Shown here in pieces: positions 18,757-27,833 of a stretch of DNA of 64,000 nt; positions within the stretch are counted from its first letter, which is position 1, and each line of letters begins with the position of its first letter. The notes beneath the pieces were generated by a model. The model saw only the letters and a list, made by a program, of their open reading frames with translations, was not told the origin of the DNA and searched no databases. Made by a program: the position numbers and the translations under genes. The stretch spans positions 310,001 to 374,000 of the forward strand of contig NZ_JAMYXM010000002.1 in assembly GCF_024158145.1 (NCBI RefSeq), given 5' to 3'. This stretch comes from Notoacmeibacter sp. MSK16QG-6. Lineage in GTDB: Bacteria > Pseudomonadota > Alphaproteobacteria > Rhizobiales > Rhizobiaceae.

Positions 18757-18782
18757 TGCATTGTGATTCGTGGGGACCACAT

Positions 18783-19580
18783 ATGCGAGCGGCACAAATT
18801 TCCTACAGAGTAGTCTGTCTGCAGATAACTATCGCAATCGGTTCAATACTGCCGGCCATGGCGCAGGAGCAGGCGAGCGAGGGTTCTTCGCAATTATTGA
18901 ATGCGGACGTCAGGGGCATTGTTCGCCCGGCCAACCGTCTCGATATCGGCACCGACCTAATTGCGCCGGTTGAAAGCGCTCCGTTTCGTGACGGGCAGGC
19001 CTTTCAGAAGGGCGATGTTCTTATCCGCTTTGCCTGCCAACGCTACCGCGCCGAGTGGAATGCCGCGCAAGCTTCTGCACATTCCGCCCAGCTGGCATTG
19101 AAGCAGAAGACGGAATTGCGCCGCTACGGAGCGGCGGGAAATGGCGAAGTGGATATTGCCAAAGCCGACCTTGCCAGAAGCCGGGCGGAAGCTGCAGCCC
19201 TTGCGGCACGGTTGGAAGGATGCGAGATCGCCGCGCCTTTCGACGGTCGTGTCATCGAATTGAACGTCCGAACGTCGGAAATGCCGCGCAGCGGCCACCC
19301 CCTGATGACCATTCTCGACGATCGAACGCTGGAGATCGAGTTTGTTGCGCCCAGTCACTGGTTGCGGTGGATCGTCGTGGGGCAGCCTTTCGCCTTTCAT
19401 GTCGACGAGACGGACGAGATTCTGTCGGCAACGGTAGAGCGGATCGCGGCCGAGGTGGATGCTATCAGTCAAACCATCCAGATTGTTGGGCGTATAGAGG
19501 GTGATAAGGGTAGAACATTGGCCGGGATGAGCGGTACGGCGTATCTGCCGTCTGAAACGACCGGTGCGATTGCGAAATGA
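18783..19580 (+). CDS. Periplasmic adaptor (HlyD/RND-type membrane fusion) protein, short
   Basis: 265 residues from ATG 18783 (GTGGGGACC upstream; the frame is open to 18708). Signal peptide: hydrophobic LQITIAIGSILPAMAQ, cleavage after AMA near residue 24. A half-lipoyl stretch (LDIGTDLIAPVESAPFRDGQAFQKGDVLIRF) is followed by a short alpha-hairpin (about 90-135), the second half-lipoyl CEIAAPFDGRVIELNV, and a beta-barrel domain to the end. This is the layout of membrane fusion proteins. It overlaps the next gene by four bases (ATGA) and should act with the two following proteins. Confidence 0.8.
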   Translation: MRAAQISYRVVCLQITIAIGSILPAMAQEQASEGSSQLLNADVRGIVRPANRLDIGTDLIAPVESAPFRDGQAFQKGDVLIRFACQRYRAEWNAAQASAHSAQLALKQKTELRRYGAAGNGEVDIAKADLARSRAEAAALAARLEGCEIAAPFDGRVIELNVRTSEMPRSGHPLMTILDDRTLEIEFVAPSHWLRWIVVGQPFAFHVDETDEILSATVERIAAEVDAISQTIQIVGRIEGDKGRTLAGMSGTAYLPSETTGAIAK

Positions 19581-21040
19581 ATCGTCCGGCGCCCTCTTCA
19601 GATTTCAAATGGGGCAGCATCTCGGCCAATCCAGATCCTTCGATAAAGGCCGATAAACAATCCGCGCTGACAGATGGTTCGGTTCATTCAACACGTCTGG
19701 CTGATCTGGTTCGTTTTGAGGGCCGTCTGCGGATGGCGCAATCCTACGATCAGCTCGGCGTTATCATCACAACCGAACTCGATAAAAACCTGATGCCCGG
19801 TTTTCGACGCGCCTTCCTATTCGGTGTCGAACGCAACGGATTGCTGGTTTTACGGCATGCGAGCCACGTTTCGCGACCTGACCGGGATGCACCGGAAATG
19901 AACCGGCTGGAATCCGCTATTAATAACCGGGTCGGCTCACTGGAAAAAATCGAAATTTTGTCGAGTAGCGACTTGCCGGCTGTGCAAGGCACAAGATCAT
20001 CGAATTCACCTGCTAGCCCCTTGGGCGCACTCTTCGCCGCTCTTATGCCCTTACTGGACTGCCGTGAATTCGAGGGCGAAAGAACGGGCACAAAGCCGAT
20101 GATCGGCGCGCTCCTTCTGGAGTTCGATCACGCGCCACGATCGGACGATCCGGTACTCAACCGCATAGCCCAAAGCTGCGGCCACGCATTATCCCTCTTC
20201 GCAAAAGCTCCGTATGCCTTCACCCGCGCACGGCTACCGCGACTGGCGGCGGCTTGCGTGGCCAGCGCCTGTATTTTAGGGCTTGTCCCCGTGCCGCTCT
20301 CGGCCCTCGCGCCGGCAGAAATTGTCGCCAACGAACCATTTATCGTGGCTGCTCCCATAGACGGCATCGTTCGTTCTATCGAAGTCATGCCCAACAGCGC
20401 GGTTTCAGAAGACGATCTGCTGTTCACATTCGACGATACCGAGCTGTCCGGCCGCGAAACGGTTGCGCGTGAGACACTCGCAGTGGCGGCAGCGCGCGAG
20501 CAGCGGATCAGGCAGGCATCTTTTTCGGACCCTGCAGCGCGCCGAGAACTGGCCGAAGTCGAGGCGGCGCGGCGGGTTGCTGAAGCAGAGTTTCGGCAAG
20601 CCGAGATCAGGCTGGCCCGAACCGAAGTCCGTGCCGCGCGGGACGGTATCGCTCTTTTTTCCAGACCCGACCGATGGATCGGCCGACCCGTATCGACGGG
20701 CGAACGTATAATGGAGATCGCCGATCCCAAATCGGTTCGGCTGCGGGCGGAGTTGCCGGTCGGCGACGCCAATCTTCTGGCAAAACGGCCACCATTTCGT
20801 CTCTTCCTCGACGGTCGCCCGTTCGATCCGCTCCGCGGGCGAATTGTCGGTGCAGGCTACAGGGCGGAGGTCACGCCTGACAACCGCCTGGCCTATATCC
20901 TGACCGGCAAGATCGAGCAGACGGAAGATTTGCGCATCGGCATGCGCGGAACCGCTCAGCTTCTCGGCGATCATGCACCGCTCGCCTATTACCTCTTTCG
21001 CCGTCCGGTCGCTGCACTACGGCAGCGGCTGGGATTGTAG
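19577..21040 (+). CDS. GAF-like domain fused to a membrane-anchored HlyD-type adaptor
   Basis: 487 residues. Residues about 35-215 form a cytoplasmic GAF-like domain (RMAQSYDQLGVIITTELDKN, FRRAFLFGVERNGLLVLRHA). One membrane segment follows at about 222-245 (LAAACVASACILGLVPVPLSAL). The periplasmic part starts with a half-lipoyl motif EPFIVAAPIDGIVRSIEVMP, has an alanine/arginine-rich coiled coil at about 290-350 and the second half-lipoyl ARDGIALFSRPDRWIGRPV. A sensory domain on an adaptor suggests signal-dependent export. It overlaps the upstream gene and ends two bases before the M50 gene. Confidence 0.75.
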   Translation: MNRPAPSSDFKWGSISANPDPSIKADKQSALTDGSVHSTRLADLVRFEGRLRMAQSYDQLGVIITTELDKNLMPGFRRAFLFGVERNGLLVLRHASHVSRPDRDAPEMNRLESAINNRVGSLEKIEILSSSDLPAVQGTRSSNSPASPLGALFAALMPLLDCREFEGERTGTKPMIGALLLEFDHAPRSDDPVLNRIAQSCGHALSLFAKAPYAFTRARLPRLAAACVASACILGLVPVPLSALAPAEIVANEPFIVAAPIDGIVRSIEVMPNSAVSEDDLLFTFDDTELSGRETVARETLAVAAAREQRIRQASFSDPAARRELAEVEAARRVAEAEFRQAEIRLARTEVRAARDGIALFSRPDRWIGRPVSTGERIMEIADPKSVRLRAELPVGDANLLAKRPPFRLFLDGRPFDPLRGRIVGAGYRAEVTPDNRLAYILTGKIEQTEDLRIGMRGTAQLLGDHAPLAYYLFRRPVAALRQRLGL

Positions 21041-21042
21041 CG

Positions 21043-23142
21043 ATGGAGGAGACAGTCGGTGCTCATGCGCTCCGACAGGATCTGCGCCTGCATGCGCCTG
21101 TAGCTTCCGATAGCGTAGTCCTTATCGAAGACCCGGTTCGGAACCGCTTCTTCCGACTGCCAACCCATATGCTGGACTGGCTAACGGCACCGGAAACGGG
21201 GTGCGCCGATCAGGCAAGGCAATGCTCGCTGAGGCACGACGTAAATGCCGCGACCGAAAGCGAATATAAGGAGCTTCTATCTTTTCTCCGCGACAATCAG
21301 TTGTTGGCAACCGGCGACGCCGAAGCGTTAGTTGACGCTCGCAATCGGCAGCGGCGCTCTCTTTTTTCCCGTCTCTTCCACGCTTACCTCTTCGTCCGTA
21401 TTCCGCTCATCCGCCCGCAGCTTTTTTTGGACAAAGCCTGGCCGTATGTCCGTTTTCTTTTTTCCCGCGGCTTTCTGGTCCTGACACTGATTGTCGCGCT
21501 TTTTGGACTGTGGTTGACCGGCCGACAATGGGATGGATTTCGAGAAACGTTTTCCAGTCTTGCGAGCCTGGAAGGTGCAGCGCTCTACGGAATAAGCCTG
21601 ATCCTCCTCAAGTTTTTGCACGAAGGCGGCCATGCTTTCATGGCGAAACGCTACAGTATACCGGTGCCGAGAATAGGCGTGGCTTTCATGTTGATGATGC
21701 CTGTCCTCTATACGGACACGACAGGCGCATGGCGCCTGCCGCGCCGCCAGCGAATGATGATCGGCGCAGGCGGGCTTATCGTTGAGCTTTTCATCGCCGC
21801 GTATGCGACCCTCGCCTGGGCGCTGCTGCCGGACGGAGCGGCGCGGTCAATCGCCTTCGCTCTTGCGACCCTGAGCTGGGTAATGAGTGTGCTTGTCAAT
21901 CTCAACCCATTGATGCGGTTCGACGGTTACTACCTGTTTTCTGATCTGATTGGATTTGAAAACCTGCAGCACCGCGGTTCTGCCCTTGCCCGCTGGAAGA
22001 TGCGTGAAACGGTGTTTGGATTCGGCGATCCGCCACCCGAAAAGCTGTCAGGGAAAATGAGTTCCGTCGTGATCCTGCACGCATACGCCAGTTGGATCTA
22101 CCGCTTCTTCCTTTTTCTCGGCATCGCGCTTGTTGTCTACCATTTAGTCGCAAAGCCGCTGGGAATCTTGCTTCTCTGCGCCGAGATCAGGTTTTTTATA
22201 ATCAGGCCAATATTCAGTGAATTGAAGAGCTGGTTCGAGCAACGCGGTCGGCTTCGGCTCAATCGCCAGACAGCCATTACACTTGTTACCGTAACCGTAC
22301 TGGCGCTCGCTCTCTTTGCACCGTGGCAGGGCCATATTCGCGCACCCGCCGTTATGAGAGACCGTCAGGTTACCGATCGTCATCTTGCTGCGCCTGCCGT
22401 CCTCGAAAGCATCGAGGAAACGGTGGCAGCCGGCAGGCGTCGTCTCGCCATCAAAGCGAGCGACCCTGACCTTCCCTATCTAAGGGAAGCCGCAACGGCC
22501 CGTCTTCGATTGGCCGAAATCCGCCTCGCACGAATTGCCGCGGACACACAGGAGCGAAGCGAAAGGCGCATATTTGCGCAACAGGTCGCTTCCGCGAAGG
22601 CCGAATTGAAAGAGTTGGAAGAACGAGCAGCCGCATTGCGGATCGTCGAACCTGATCCAAGTAGCGAGGAGTTCGATCTTGTTTGGGTTGCGGAGGCGCT
22701 ACATGGAGGCCGCTGGATCGATACGTCGACCTCGCTCGGTACGATTGCGCAACGCGGTGCCCCACTGGCCAGAGCTTACGTGAACGAGGAGCAACTTGAG
22801 CGCATCCAAATAGGAAGTGAAGCAGCTTTCGTACCCGACGATCCTGAGTTGTCGGTGAGAAAAGGCGTTATTGTCGAAATTGCAGCCGCGCCGAGCCCGC
22901 TTCTCGATCTGCCGCTTCTTTCTGGCGAATTTGGCGGTCCGATAGAGGTCGAAGACGCATCGGGAGTTGGTCAGGCGCCGACCACGCCGCATTTCGCTAT
23001 TACCGCCAATTTGGAAGCGCAAAGCGACACGCCGCGCTCGGAATTACGTGGGAGCCTCATAATCTCGGCCGACAGGCGAGCGCCAGCCAGCCGTTATATC
23101 CGCCACGCTGCAACCGTCCTGCTTCGTGAACTCAACTTCTAG
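21043..23142 (+). CDS. M50 (site-2 protease type) metallopeptidase fused to a HlyD-type adaptor
   Basis: 699 residues. Residues 1-90 form a PqqD-like soluble domain (VLIEDPVRNRFFRLPTHMLD). A polytopic membrane region (about 125-435) carries the zinc motif HEGGH at 193-197, matching HExxH, and a NPLMRFDGYY motif with Asp294, the third ligand in M50 proteases. The last 260 residues are periplasmic: a coiled coil (about 470-530) and a beta-rich adaptor region (LGTIAQRGAPLARAYVNEEQ). Such fusions are usually found beside adaptor genes and sometimes RTX-type exported proteins, but no substrate gene is visible here. Likely an unusual membrane complex for processing or export. Confidence 0.78.
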   Translation: MEETVGAHALRQDLRLHAPVASDSVVLIEDPVRNRFFRLPTHMLDWLTAPETGCADQARQCSLRHDVNAATESEYKELLSFLRDNQLLATGDAEALVDARNRQRRSLFSRLFHAYLFVRIPLIRPQLFLDKAWPYVRFLFSRGFLVLTLIVALFGLWLTGRQWDGFRETFSSLASLEGAALYGISLILLKFLHEGGHAFMAKRYSIPVPRIGVAFMLMMPVLYTDTTGAWRLPRRQRMMIGAGGLIVELFIAAYATLAWALLPDGAARSIAFALATLSWVMSVLVNLNPLMRFDGYYLFSDLIGFENLQHRGSALARWKMRETVFGFGDPPPEKLSGKMSSVVILHAYASWIYRFFLFLGIALVVYHLVAKPLGILLLCAEIRFFIIRPIFSELKSWFEQRGRLRLNRQTAITLVTVTVLALALFAPWQGHIRAPAVMRDRQVTDRHLAAPAVLESIEETVAAGRRRLAIKASDPDLPYLREAATARLRLAEIRLARIAADTQERSERRIFAQQVASAKAELKELEERAAALRIVEPDPSSEEFDLVWVAEALHGGRWIDTSTSLGTIAQRGAPLARAYVNEEQLERIQIGSEAAFVPDDPELSVRKGVIVEIAAAPSPLLDLPLLSGEFGGPIEVEDASGVGQAPTTPHFAITANLEAQSDTPRSELRGSLIISADRRAPASRYIRHAATVLLRELNF

Positions 23143-23521
23143 AACGGCGCGTCAACCTGCGATAGTTCTTCTTCACCTGACGCATCGACGGATATAGTGC
23201 GGCATTCGCCGCCCTGTCCTGCGCATCGGAGAATGTGGTTGAAACCGAGCGTCCGCTCATAAGGTCGTAGGGCAGCCATGCTGCGCGGGTGAGATAGGCG
23301 GAGAAGCCGGCCCACGCGCCGACCTGGGCGGCAATCAGCTTTTCGGTAACGGCTCCGGTCGTCTCAGAACGCTTATCGGCCGGTAGAGCCAATTCGGCGA
23401 ACATGAGCGGCAAACGCATCGCCATCACGGCAGGAACCAGGAAGAGAGCAGGATCTGCCGAACGAAGCTTAATCATTGAAGGACTTTCAGCCATTAAGGC
23501 GTTAGAGGTGCATTTCGCCAT
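23132..23521 (-). CDS. Conserved-looking small protein, function unknown
   Basis: 129 residues at most; internal starts at 23494 (MAESPSMIKL) and 23479 (MIKLRSADPA) are equally possible because none has a strong ribosome binding site. The middle is moderately hydrophobic and helical (FLVPAVMAMRLPLMFAELAL, AAQVGAWAGFSAYLTRAAWLP) and the C-terminus very basic (KKNYRRLTRRSRS). The pattern is faintly phasin-like, but I would not assign a family. Its 3' end overlaps the convergent M50 gene by 11 bases. Confidence 0.5.
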   Translation of the reverse strand: MAKCTSNALMAESPSMIKLRSADPALFLVPAVMAMRLPLMFAELALPADKRSETTGAVTEKLIAAQVGAWAGFSAYLTRAAWLPYDLMSGRSVSTTFSDAQDRAANAALYPSMRQVKKNYRRLTRRSRS

Positions 23522-23775
23522 GACGCGATGAGAAACAAACGCGGGCTGAGCTTGACCGTTCCTTAACCCTTAGTCCACCTGTTCGTCGATTTATCAAGGG
23601 GTCGAAACACACGAGCACCGGCCCGGGGAACGTTATTTATCGTCCGCGGCACCCGTTATCATTCCGGTATCTGGCGTGACTTTCGACCTTTGGCCATCGA
23701 AGAGTGCTTGCCCAATGCGGCCCGGCCAACTATCTGCGTGACCGCTGAACCCAAATTCCCGGAGCATCGCTCGCA

Positions 23776-24429
23776 TTGGATCTGCCTGCCCGTCAAAGGC
23801 CCCCCTATCGACGCCTCTCCGAAGTGCTTCGGCAAATCGAACCGGAAACCGATGGCAGCGTGGGTATTCGCACGATCGCCGATGCGCTCGGCGACCGTTC
23901 GTTCGCGACAATCTTGATGGTGTTCGCCTCGTTCAATCTTTTGCCGCTGCCGTTCGGCACCAGTGTTTTTCTCGGTATTCCGCTCGTAATTATCGCCTGG
24001 CAGATGGTGATGCGCCAGGAAAGGGTCTGGCTGCCCCGGTTCATCCTGAAACGGTATCTGCCCGCGAAGGCATGGCGATTTTTGATCGATCGGATCGTGC
24101 CGCTTATCGAAAAGGGCGAGCGCTTCATCAAGCCGCGTTACTGGCCCGCAAATCGCGCCCGCGCGGAACGTATGATCGGCTTTCTCCTTCTCATTCTGGG
24201 AATTGCCGTTGTCATGCCTATCCCGCTGGGTAACTGGCTTCCGGCGCTGGCATGTTTCACAGTCGCGCTCGGCCTGTCGGAAAGAGACGGGATCGTCCTC
24301 GCAATCGGCACTTTGATCGGCGCGGCTTCCCTCATCATCATCGCCCTCGTGCTTTCCGGAGCAGGCTTTGCCGTGGAATGGGTCAGCGAGAAGATCGATG
24401 CCCTACCACATGATCCGCCGCGACCCTGA
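23776..24429 (+). CDS. ExoD-like exopolysaccharide synthesis membrane protein
   Basis: 217 residues from TTG 23776, with GGAG 11 bases upstream; the start is uncertain. ExoD family pattern: RRLSEVLRQIEP, IRTIADALGDRSFATILMVF, FNLLPLPFGTSVFLGIPLVI followed by a charged block with PRFILKRYLP and ERMIGFLLLILGIAVVMPIP. Four hydrophobic segments. In Sinorhizobium meliloti ExoD affects exopolysaccharide production and alkali tolerance; the biochemical role is unknown. The following gene encodes a glycosyltransferase-like membrane protein, which fits a surface polysaccharide context. Confidence 0.8.
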   Translation: MDLPARQRPPYRRLSEVLRQIEPETDGSVGIRTIADALGDRSFATILMVFASFNLLPLPFGTSVFLGIPLVIIAWQMVMRQERVWLPRFILKRYLPAKAWRFLIDRIVPLIEKGERFIKPRYWPANRARAERMIGFLLLILGIAVVMPIPLGNWLPALACFTVALGLSERDGIVLAIGTLIGAASLIIIALVLSGAGFAVEWVSEKIDALPHDPPRP

Positions 24430-24525
24430 TCGCGCTCCCGGCAAAAGATGTATCGATCCGGCACGTTGACCCACCAGCCAGCGTTGAGGCAATGAAGGGC
24501 GATAAGAACGGGTCGGGATAAATCA

Positions 24526-26325
24526 ATGATCGCGAGAGCAGGTAGTCCGCAACGCGGGTGGATAAGCATTGCCTTGCCAGGCTTGCTGGTTCTCGGACTG
24601 GTCCTCTTTCTGCTTGCCATCCTGATCGTCGTGCGCCACGTGCCCGTCGGGCCGATGTACTGGGATCTGTACATCTATTTCGACGCAGTCCAAAGGCTGC
24701 GGACCGGGCAAATTCCGGCGGTCGATTTCTTTATGCCGGCCGGCCCGCTCTTCTACTGGATTTTTGACTGGGCACTGCGACTGCTGCCGAAAGCACAGCC
24801 GCTTCTATTGATTAGCTGGTCGGTTCTGTTGATTACGGGTCCAGCCATGGTGATCGCCTGCACAGCGGCAGCGCGCCGGTCGCTGATCGAGAGCCTTCTA
24901 TATCTTCTGCCGTTTCTGGTGTTCACGGCACTGCCTTTCAACACGCAGGAATTCTACCCCTTCCCCGGTTCTGACGGTTTCGGCATCTATAACCGCCACG
25001 GCGCGCAACTCCTCTACGTCCTCGTCGTCACTGTGCTCGCACTGCGACACACCCTGCTCATGGCGGTGATGATCGCCCTTCTCATGCTGGCGCTGTTTCT
25101 GACGAAAATTACCGCATTCGCAGCCGGCGGCCTGATATGCCTCTTTGCGCTTGCCACCCTTCGCATTCCGTTCCGCCACGCACTTGTCTCCGCTGCGATC
25201 TTCCTGATCGCATTGACCGTTCTCGAACTGGTCTATCGGCTGCCTTCCGCTTACATTTTCGATGTCCTCACCCTTGTCAGTATGAACGAAGGGTCGCTTC
25301 TGCCGCGATATCTGCAGGGCGCTTCAATCAATATCGTGCCGCTTTTGGGTGGCGGAATACTTGCACTCCTGACGCTGCGGTGGCCGGCGGGTGGCGAAAT
25401 CCCTCCCGACGGCGCGCGATGGATGCAATGGCATGAACGTATTGCCGCCTTGCTGGACCGCATCGGACTTTGGGTTCTGGTGACGCTGCTCGCCACGCTC
25501 ATCTACGAGACGCAGAACACCGGGAGCCAAGCCATGATCGCGGCGATTCCGCCCGCGCTTCTGGCGTGCCAGCGTATTGCGTGGCAGCAGGGTCCGTCGA
25601 TCGGCAACATCACAAGGGTCGCTATGGCTGCCCTGCTCGTGATGCCGCTTGCCGGCGCGGTCACGGAAAAGGCTGCAAGGACGTGGATCGGCGCAATCAA
25701 GAACGAGCCTATCGCAGCCGCCAATCTGAAGACGGTTGGCAGTGTCACGGCTCGGCCGTTTTTTATCCGGCAGGCCGAAGTACATTTGAAGGTCGCACTT
25801 CAGCATCAGGAGACCTTCGAGACTTTCATCCAGGAAGGCGAACTGCCCAGTCCGCTTCGCTATTCCGACTTCGAATTCCAGATTCGCCTGATCTGGACGA
25901 TGGACGCTCTGGTTCGCCAGTTACAGCAGATCGAGAGCCGGCGCGGTGTCCGCTTCGATACCATCATGACGCTCGACTTCACCAACCCGATACCGTGGGT
26001 GATGGGTAGGAGCGCCCCAAAACATATCGCAATCGGCGCCGATCCCACGCGTACTGTTCCCGAACCGGATGAGGAAGCGGTCAAAGCCGTCGCCGAAACC
26101 GATCTGGCTCTTCTGCCGACCTGCGCCCCTCGCGCCAATACCGCCCACCTTTTGAGAATATATGGGCCAGCCCTGCAAAAACACCGGCGCATGAGACTGA
26201 CACCCTGTTACGACGGGTTCGTCCATCCCCGGCTAGCCGGTTCGCTAGCGCCCGGCGCGGATCGATCCGCCAATACAGAGGAAGCCCGTCCGCAAAGCGA
26301 AACCGGCTCCCCTGAAACGCAATAG
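24526..26325 (+). CDS. Polytopic GT-C-like membrane protein, putative polyprenyl-phosphate sugar glycosyltransferase
   Basis: 599 residues with roughly ten membrane segments between about 15 and 400, and a soluble C-terminal domain. The first periplasmic loop contains MYWDLYIYFDAVQRLRTG with acidic residues, then PAVDFFMPAGPLFYW, the arrangement seen in GT-C enzymes (ArnT/PMT/EmbC type), where loop-1 acids are catalytic. No clear family match was recognised. It is convergent with the aminotransferase of the polyprenyl-phospho-sugar gene set (14-base gap). A natural role would be transfer of the finished sugar from its lipid carrier on the periplasmic face. Confidence 0.5.
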   Translation: MIARAGSPQRGWISIALPGLLVLGLVLFLLAILIVVRHVPVGPMYWDLYIYFDAVQRLRTGQIPAVDFFMPAGPLFYWIFDWALRLLPKAQPLLLISWSVLLITGPAMVIACTAAARRSLIESLLYLLPFLVFTALPFNTQEFYPFPGSDGFGIYNRHGAQLLYVLVVTVLALRHTLLMAVMIALLMLALFLTKITAFAAGGLICLFALATLRIPFRHALVSAAIFLIALTVLELVYRLPSAYIFDVLTLVSMNEGSLLPRYLQGASINIVPLLGGGILALLTLRWPAGGEIPPDGARWMQWHERIAALLDRIGLWVLVTLLATLIYETQNTGSQAMIAAIPPALLACQRIAWQQGPSIGNITRVAMAALLVMPLAGAVTEKAARTWIGAIKNEPIAAANLKTVGSVTARPFFIRQAEVHLKVALQHQETFETFIQEGELPSPLRYSDFEFQIRLIWTMDALVRQLQQIESRRGVRFDTIMTLDFTNPIPWVMGRSAPKHIAIGADPTRTVPEPDEEAVKAVAETDLALLPTCAPRANTAHLLRIYGPALQKHRRMRLTPCYDGFVHPRLAGSLAPGADRSANTEEARPQSETGSPETQ

Positions 26326-26339
26326 CGAAAGCGGGCTTG

Positions 26340-27833
26340 TCAACCGACCTGGCTGGCAACAAAATCCTTGACGATCCGTACCACACCTTTGGAGAGCACG
26401 CCGTCGAGCGCGTCGATAAACTCATCGACATGCGCGCGGGTTGCGATCAGCGGTGGCTCCAGGCGGATGACGTTCCTATTATATTCGGTGAACGCGACCA
26501 GCACGCCATGATCGCGCAGAAGCGCCGAGCCGATGAAGCCGGGTAGAGATCCTTTAAGCTTGTCGTCCAGCATCGCGATCATCGGTTTAACGACGAGCGG
26601 CATTGCCTGGCTGAAATCGTGGAACTCCAGGCCGATCATCAGTCCCCTCCCCCGGACGTCCTTGATCAGCTTCGGATAGCGAACCTTTAGCTCTTCCAGC
26701 CGCTCGATCAAATAAGCGCCGGTCTGCGCGGAATTCTCGATCAGTCCCTCATCGTAAAGCACGTTCAATGCTTCGATAGCGGTAATACAGGCTTCCCCAA
26801 TGCCACCGAAGGTCGCTTGCGCGTGGATCATCGCGTTTTTCGGCGTGCCATAGGCTTTCATATAGATTTCGCGTTTGGCGATCATCGCCGCCATGGCGGT
26901 CTTGCCGCCGCCCAGACTTTTGGCGAGAGCCGTGATGTCCGGGACGATGCCGTGATGTTCGAAGGCGTAGAACTTGCCCGTCCGTCCGTAGCCGCACTGC
27001 ACCTCGTCGCAGACCATGATGACGCTATAGCGGTCGCAGAGAGCCCGAAGTTTGGTCCAAAAACCTTCCGGCGCCTCGATGATGCCGCCTCCTCCCTGGA
27101 CCGTTTCCAGCACGATAGCGCCAATGGTGCGGTCCGAGCGAAATGCACTTTCAATGGCTTCGATATCACCGAACGGCACGCGAACCGTCTCATCGACGAG
27201 CTTGAACTGGCCGCGGTAGAGTTCGCCATCTGTGATCGAAAGCACGCCCTTCGTCTTTCCATGGAAAGAATTGACGGCGTAAACGATTTTCGGCCGATCC
27301 GGGCCAGCGGCGCGCTCCGCCAGCTTGACCGCCGCTTCCATTGCCTCTGAGCCTGATGAGCCGAAAAACACCATATCCAGATCGCCCGGCGACACCGTGG
27401 CGAGATTCTTCGCCAGCGCCGCCGCGTACTGGCTCATGAAGGCGATGGCGATTTCGTGCCGGTTCTCATCCTGGAAACGCTTGCGCGCCTCAAGAATGCG
27501 AGGGTGGTTGTGTCCGAGCGCCAGAGAACCGAATCCGCCGAAGAAATCGAGAATTTTTCGGCCGTTCTGGTCGTAATAATACATGCCTTCGGCACGCTCG
27601 ACTTTGACCTTGTTGAAGCCCAGCAGCTTCATGAAATGCATCTGGCCGGGATTGATATGGGCCATGAACAGATCGGCCATCGTGCCGAGCGTCATGGACG
27701 TCGCATCCTCCACGGTGAGGAGATCGGGCTTCGGAGCGCCCGGCAGAGTATCCGGCGCCAGTTCGGGCGCATCCAGATCGAGGCGTTCCGCGCTCTGCGG
27801 TCTATCGATTACATTCACTGCGTCGCTCCTCAT
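26340..27833 (-). CDS. Class III PLP-dependent aminotransferase in a polyprenyl-phospho-sugar gene set
   Basis: 497 residues. Class III fold: FGGFGSLALGHNHPRI, FFGSSGSEAMEAAVKLA (PLP phosphate site), FHGKTKGVLSITDG, VCDEVQCGYGRTG with the PLP-pyridine aspartate, and the PLP lysine Lys305 in ALAKSLGGGK. Relatives include acetylornithine, GABA and putrescine aminotransferases. A roughly 45-residue N-terminal extension precedes the domain. It overlaps the upstream SDR gene by four bases (ATGA) and is last in the cluster, so it probably modifies the same sugar intermediate rather than an amino acid. This is unusual because sugar aminotransferases are mostly DegT/ArnB-type. Confidence 0.8.
   Translation of the reverse strand: MRSDAVNVIDRPQSAERLDLDAPELAPDTLPGAPKPDLLTVEDATSMTLGTMADLFMAHINPGQMHFMKLLGFNKVKVERAEGMYYYDQNGRKILDFFGGFGSLALGHNHPRILEARKRFQDENRHEIAIAFMSQYAAALAKNLATVSPGDLDMVFFGSSGSEAMEAAVKLAERAAGPDRPKIVYAVNSFHGKTKGVLSITDGELYRGQFKLVDETVRVPFGDIEAIESAFRSDRTIGAIVLETVQGGGGIIEAPEGFWTKLRALCDRYSVIMVCDEVQCGYGRTGKFYAFEHHGIVPDITALAKSLGGGKTAMAAMIAKREIYMKAYGTPKNAMIHAQATFGGIGEACITAIEALNVLYDEGLIENSAQTGAYLIERLEELKVRYPKLIKDVRGRGLMIGLEFHDFSQAMPLVVKPMIAMLDDKLKGSLPGFIGSALLRDHGVLVAFTEYNRNVIRLEPPLIATRAHVDEFIDALDGVLSKGVVRIVKDFVASQVG

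Noticed and set aside
23522-23775. A minus-strand Cys/Arg-rich 92-residue frame around 23633-23911
   Set aside because: It lies partly antisense to the ExoD-like gene, has no ribosome binding site and no coherent protein pattern.
26340-27833. Hopanoid aminotransferase (HpnO-like) assignment
   Set aside because: No squalene-hopene or hpn genes are adjacent; the neighbours are polyprenyl-phospho-sugar genes, so the sugar context is preferred.
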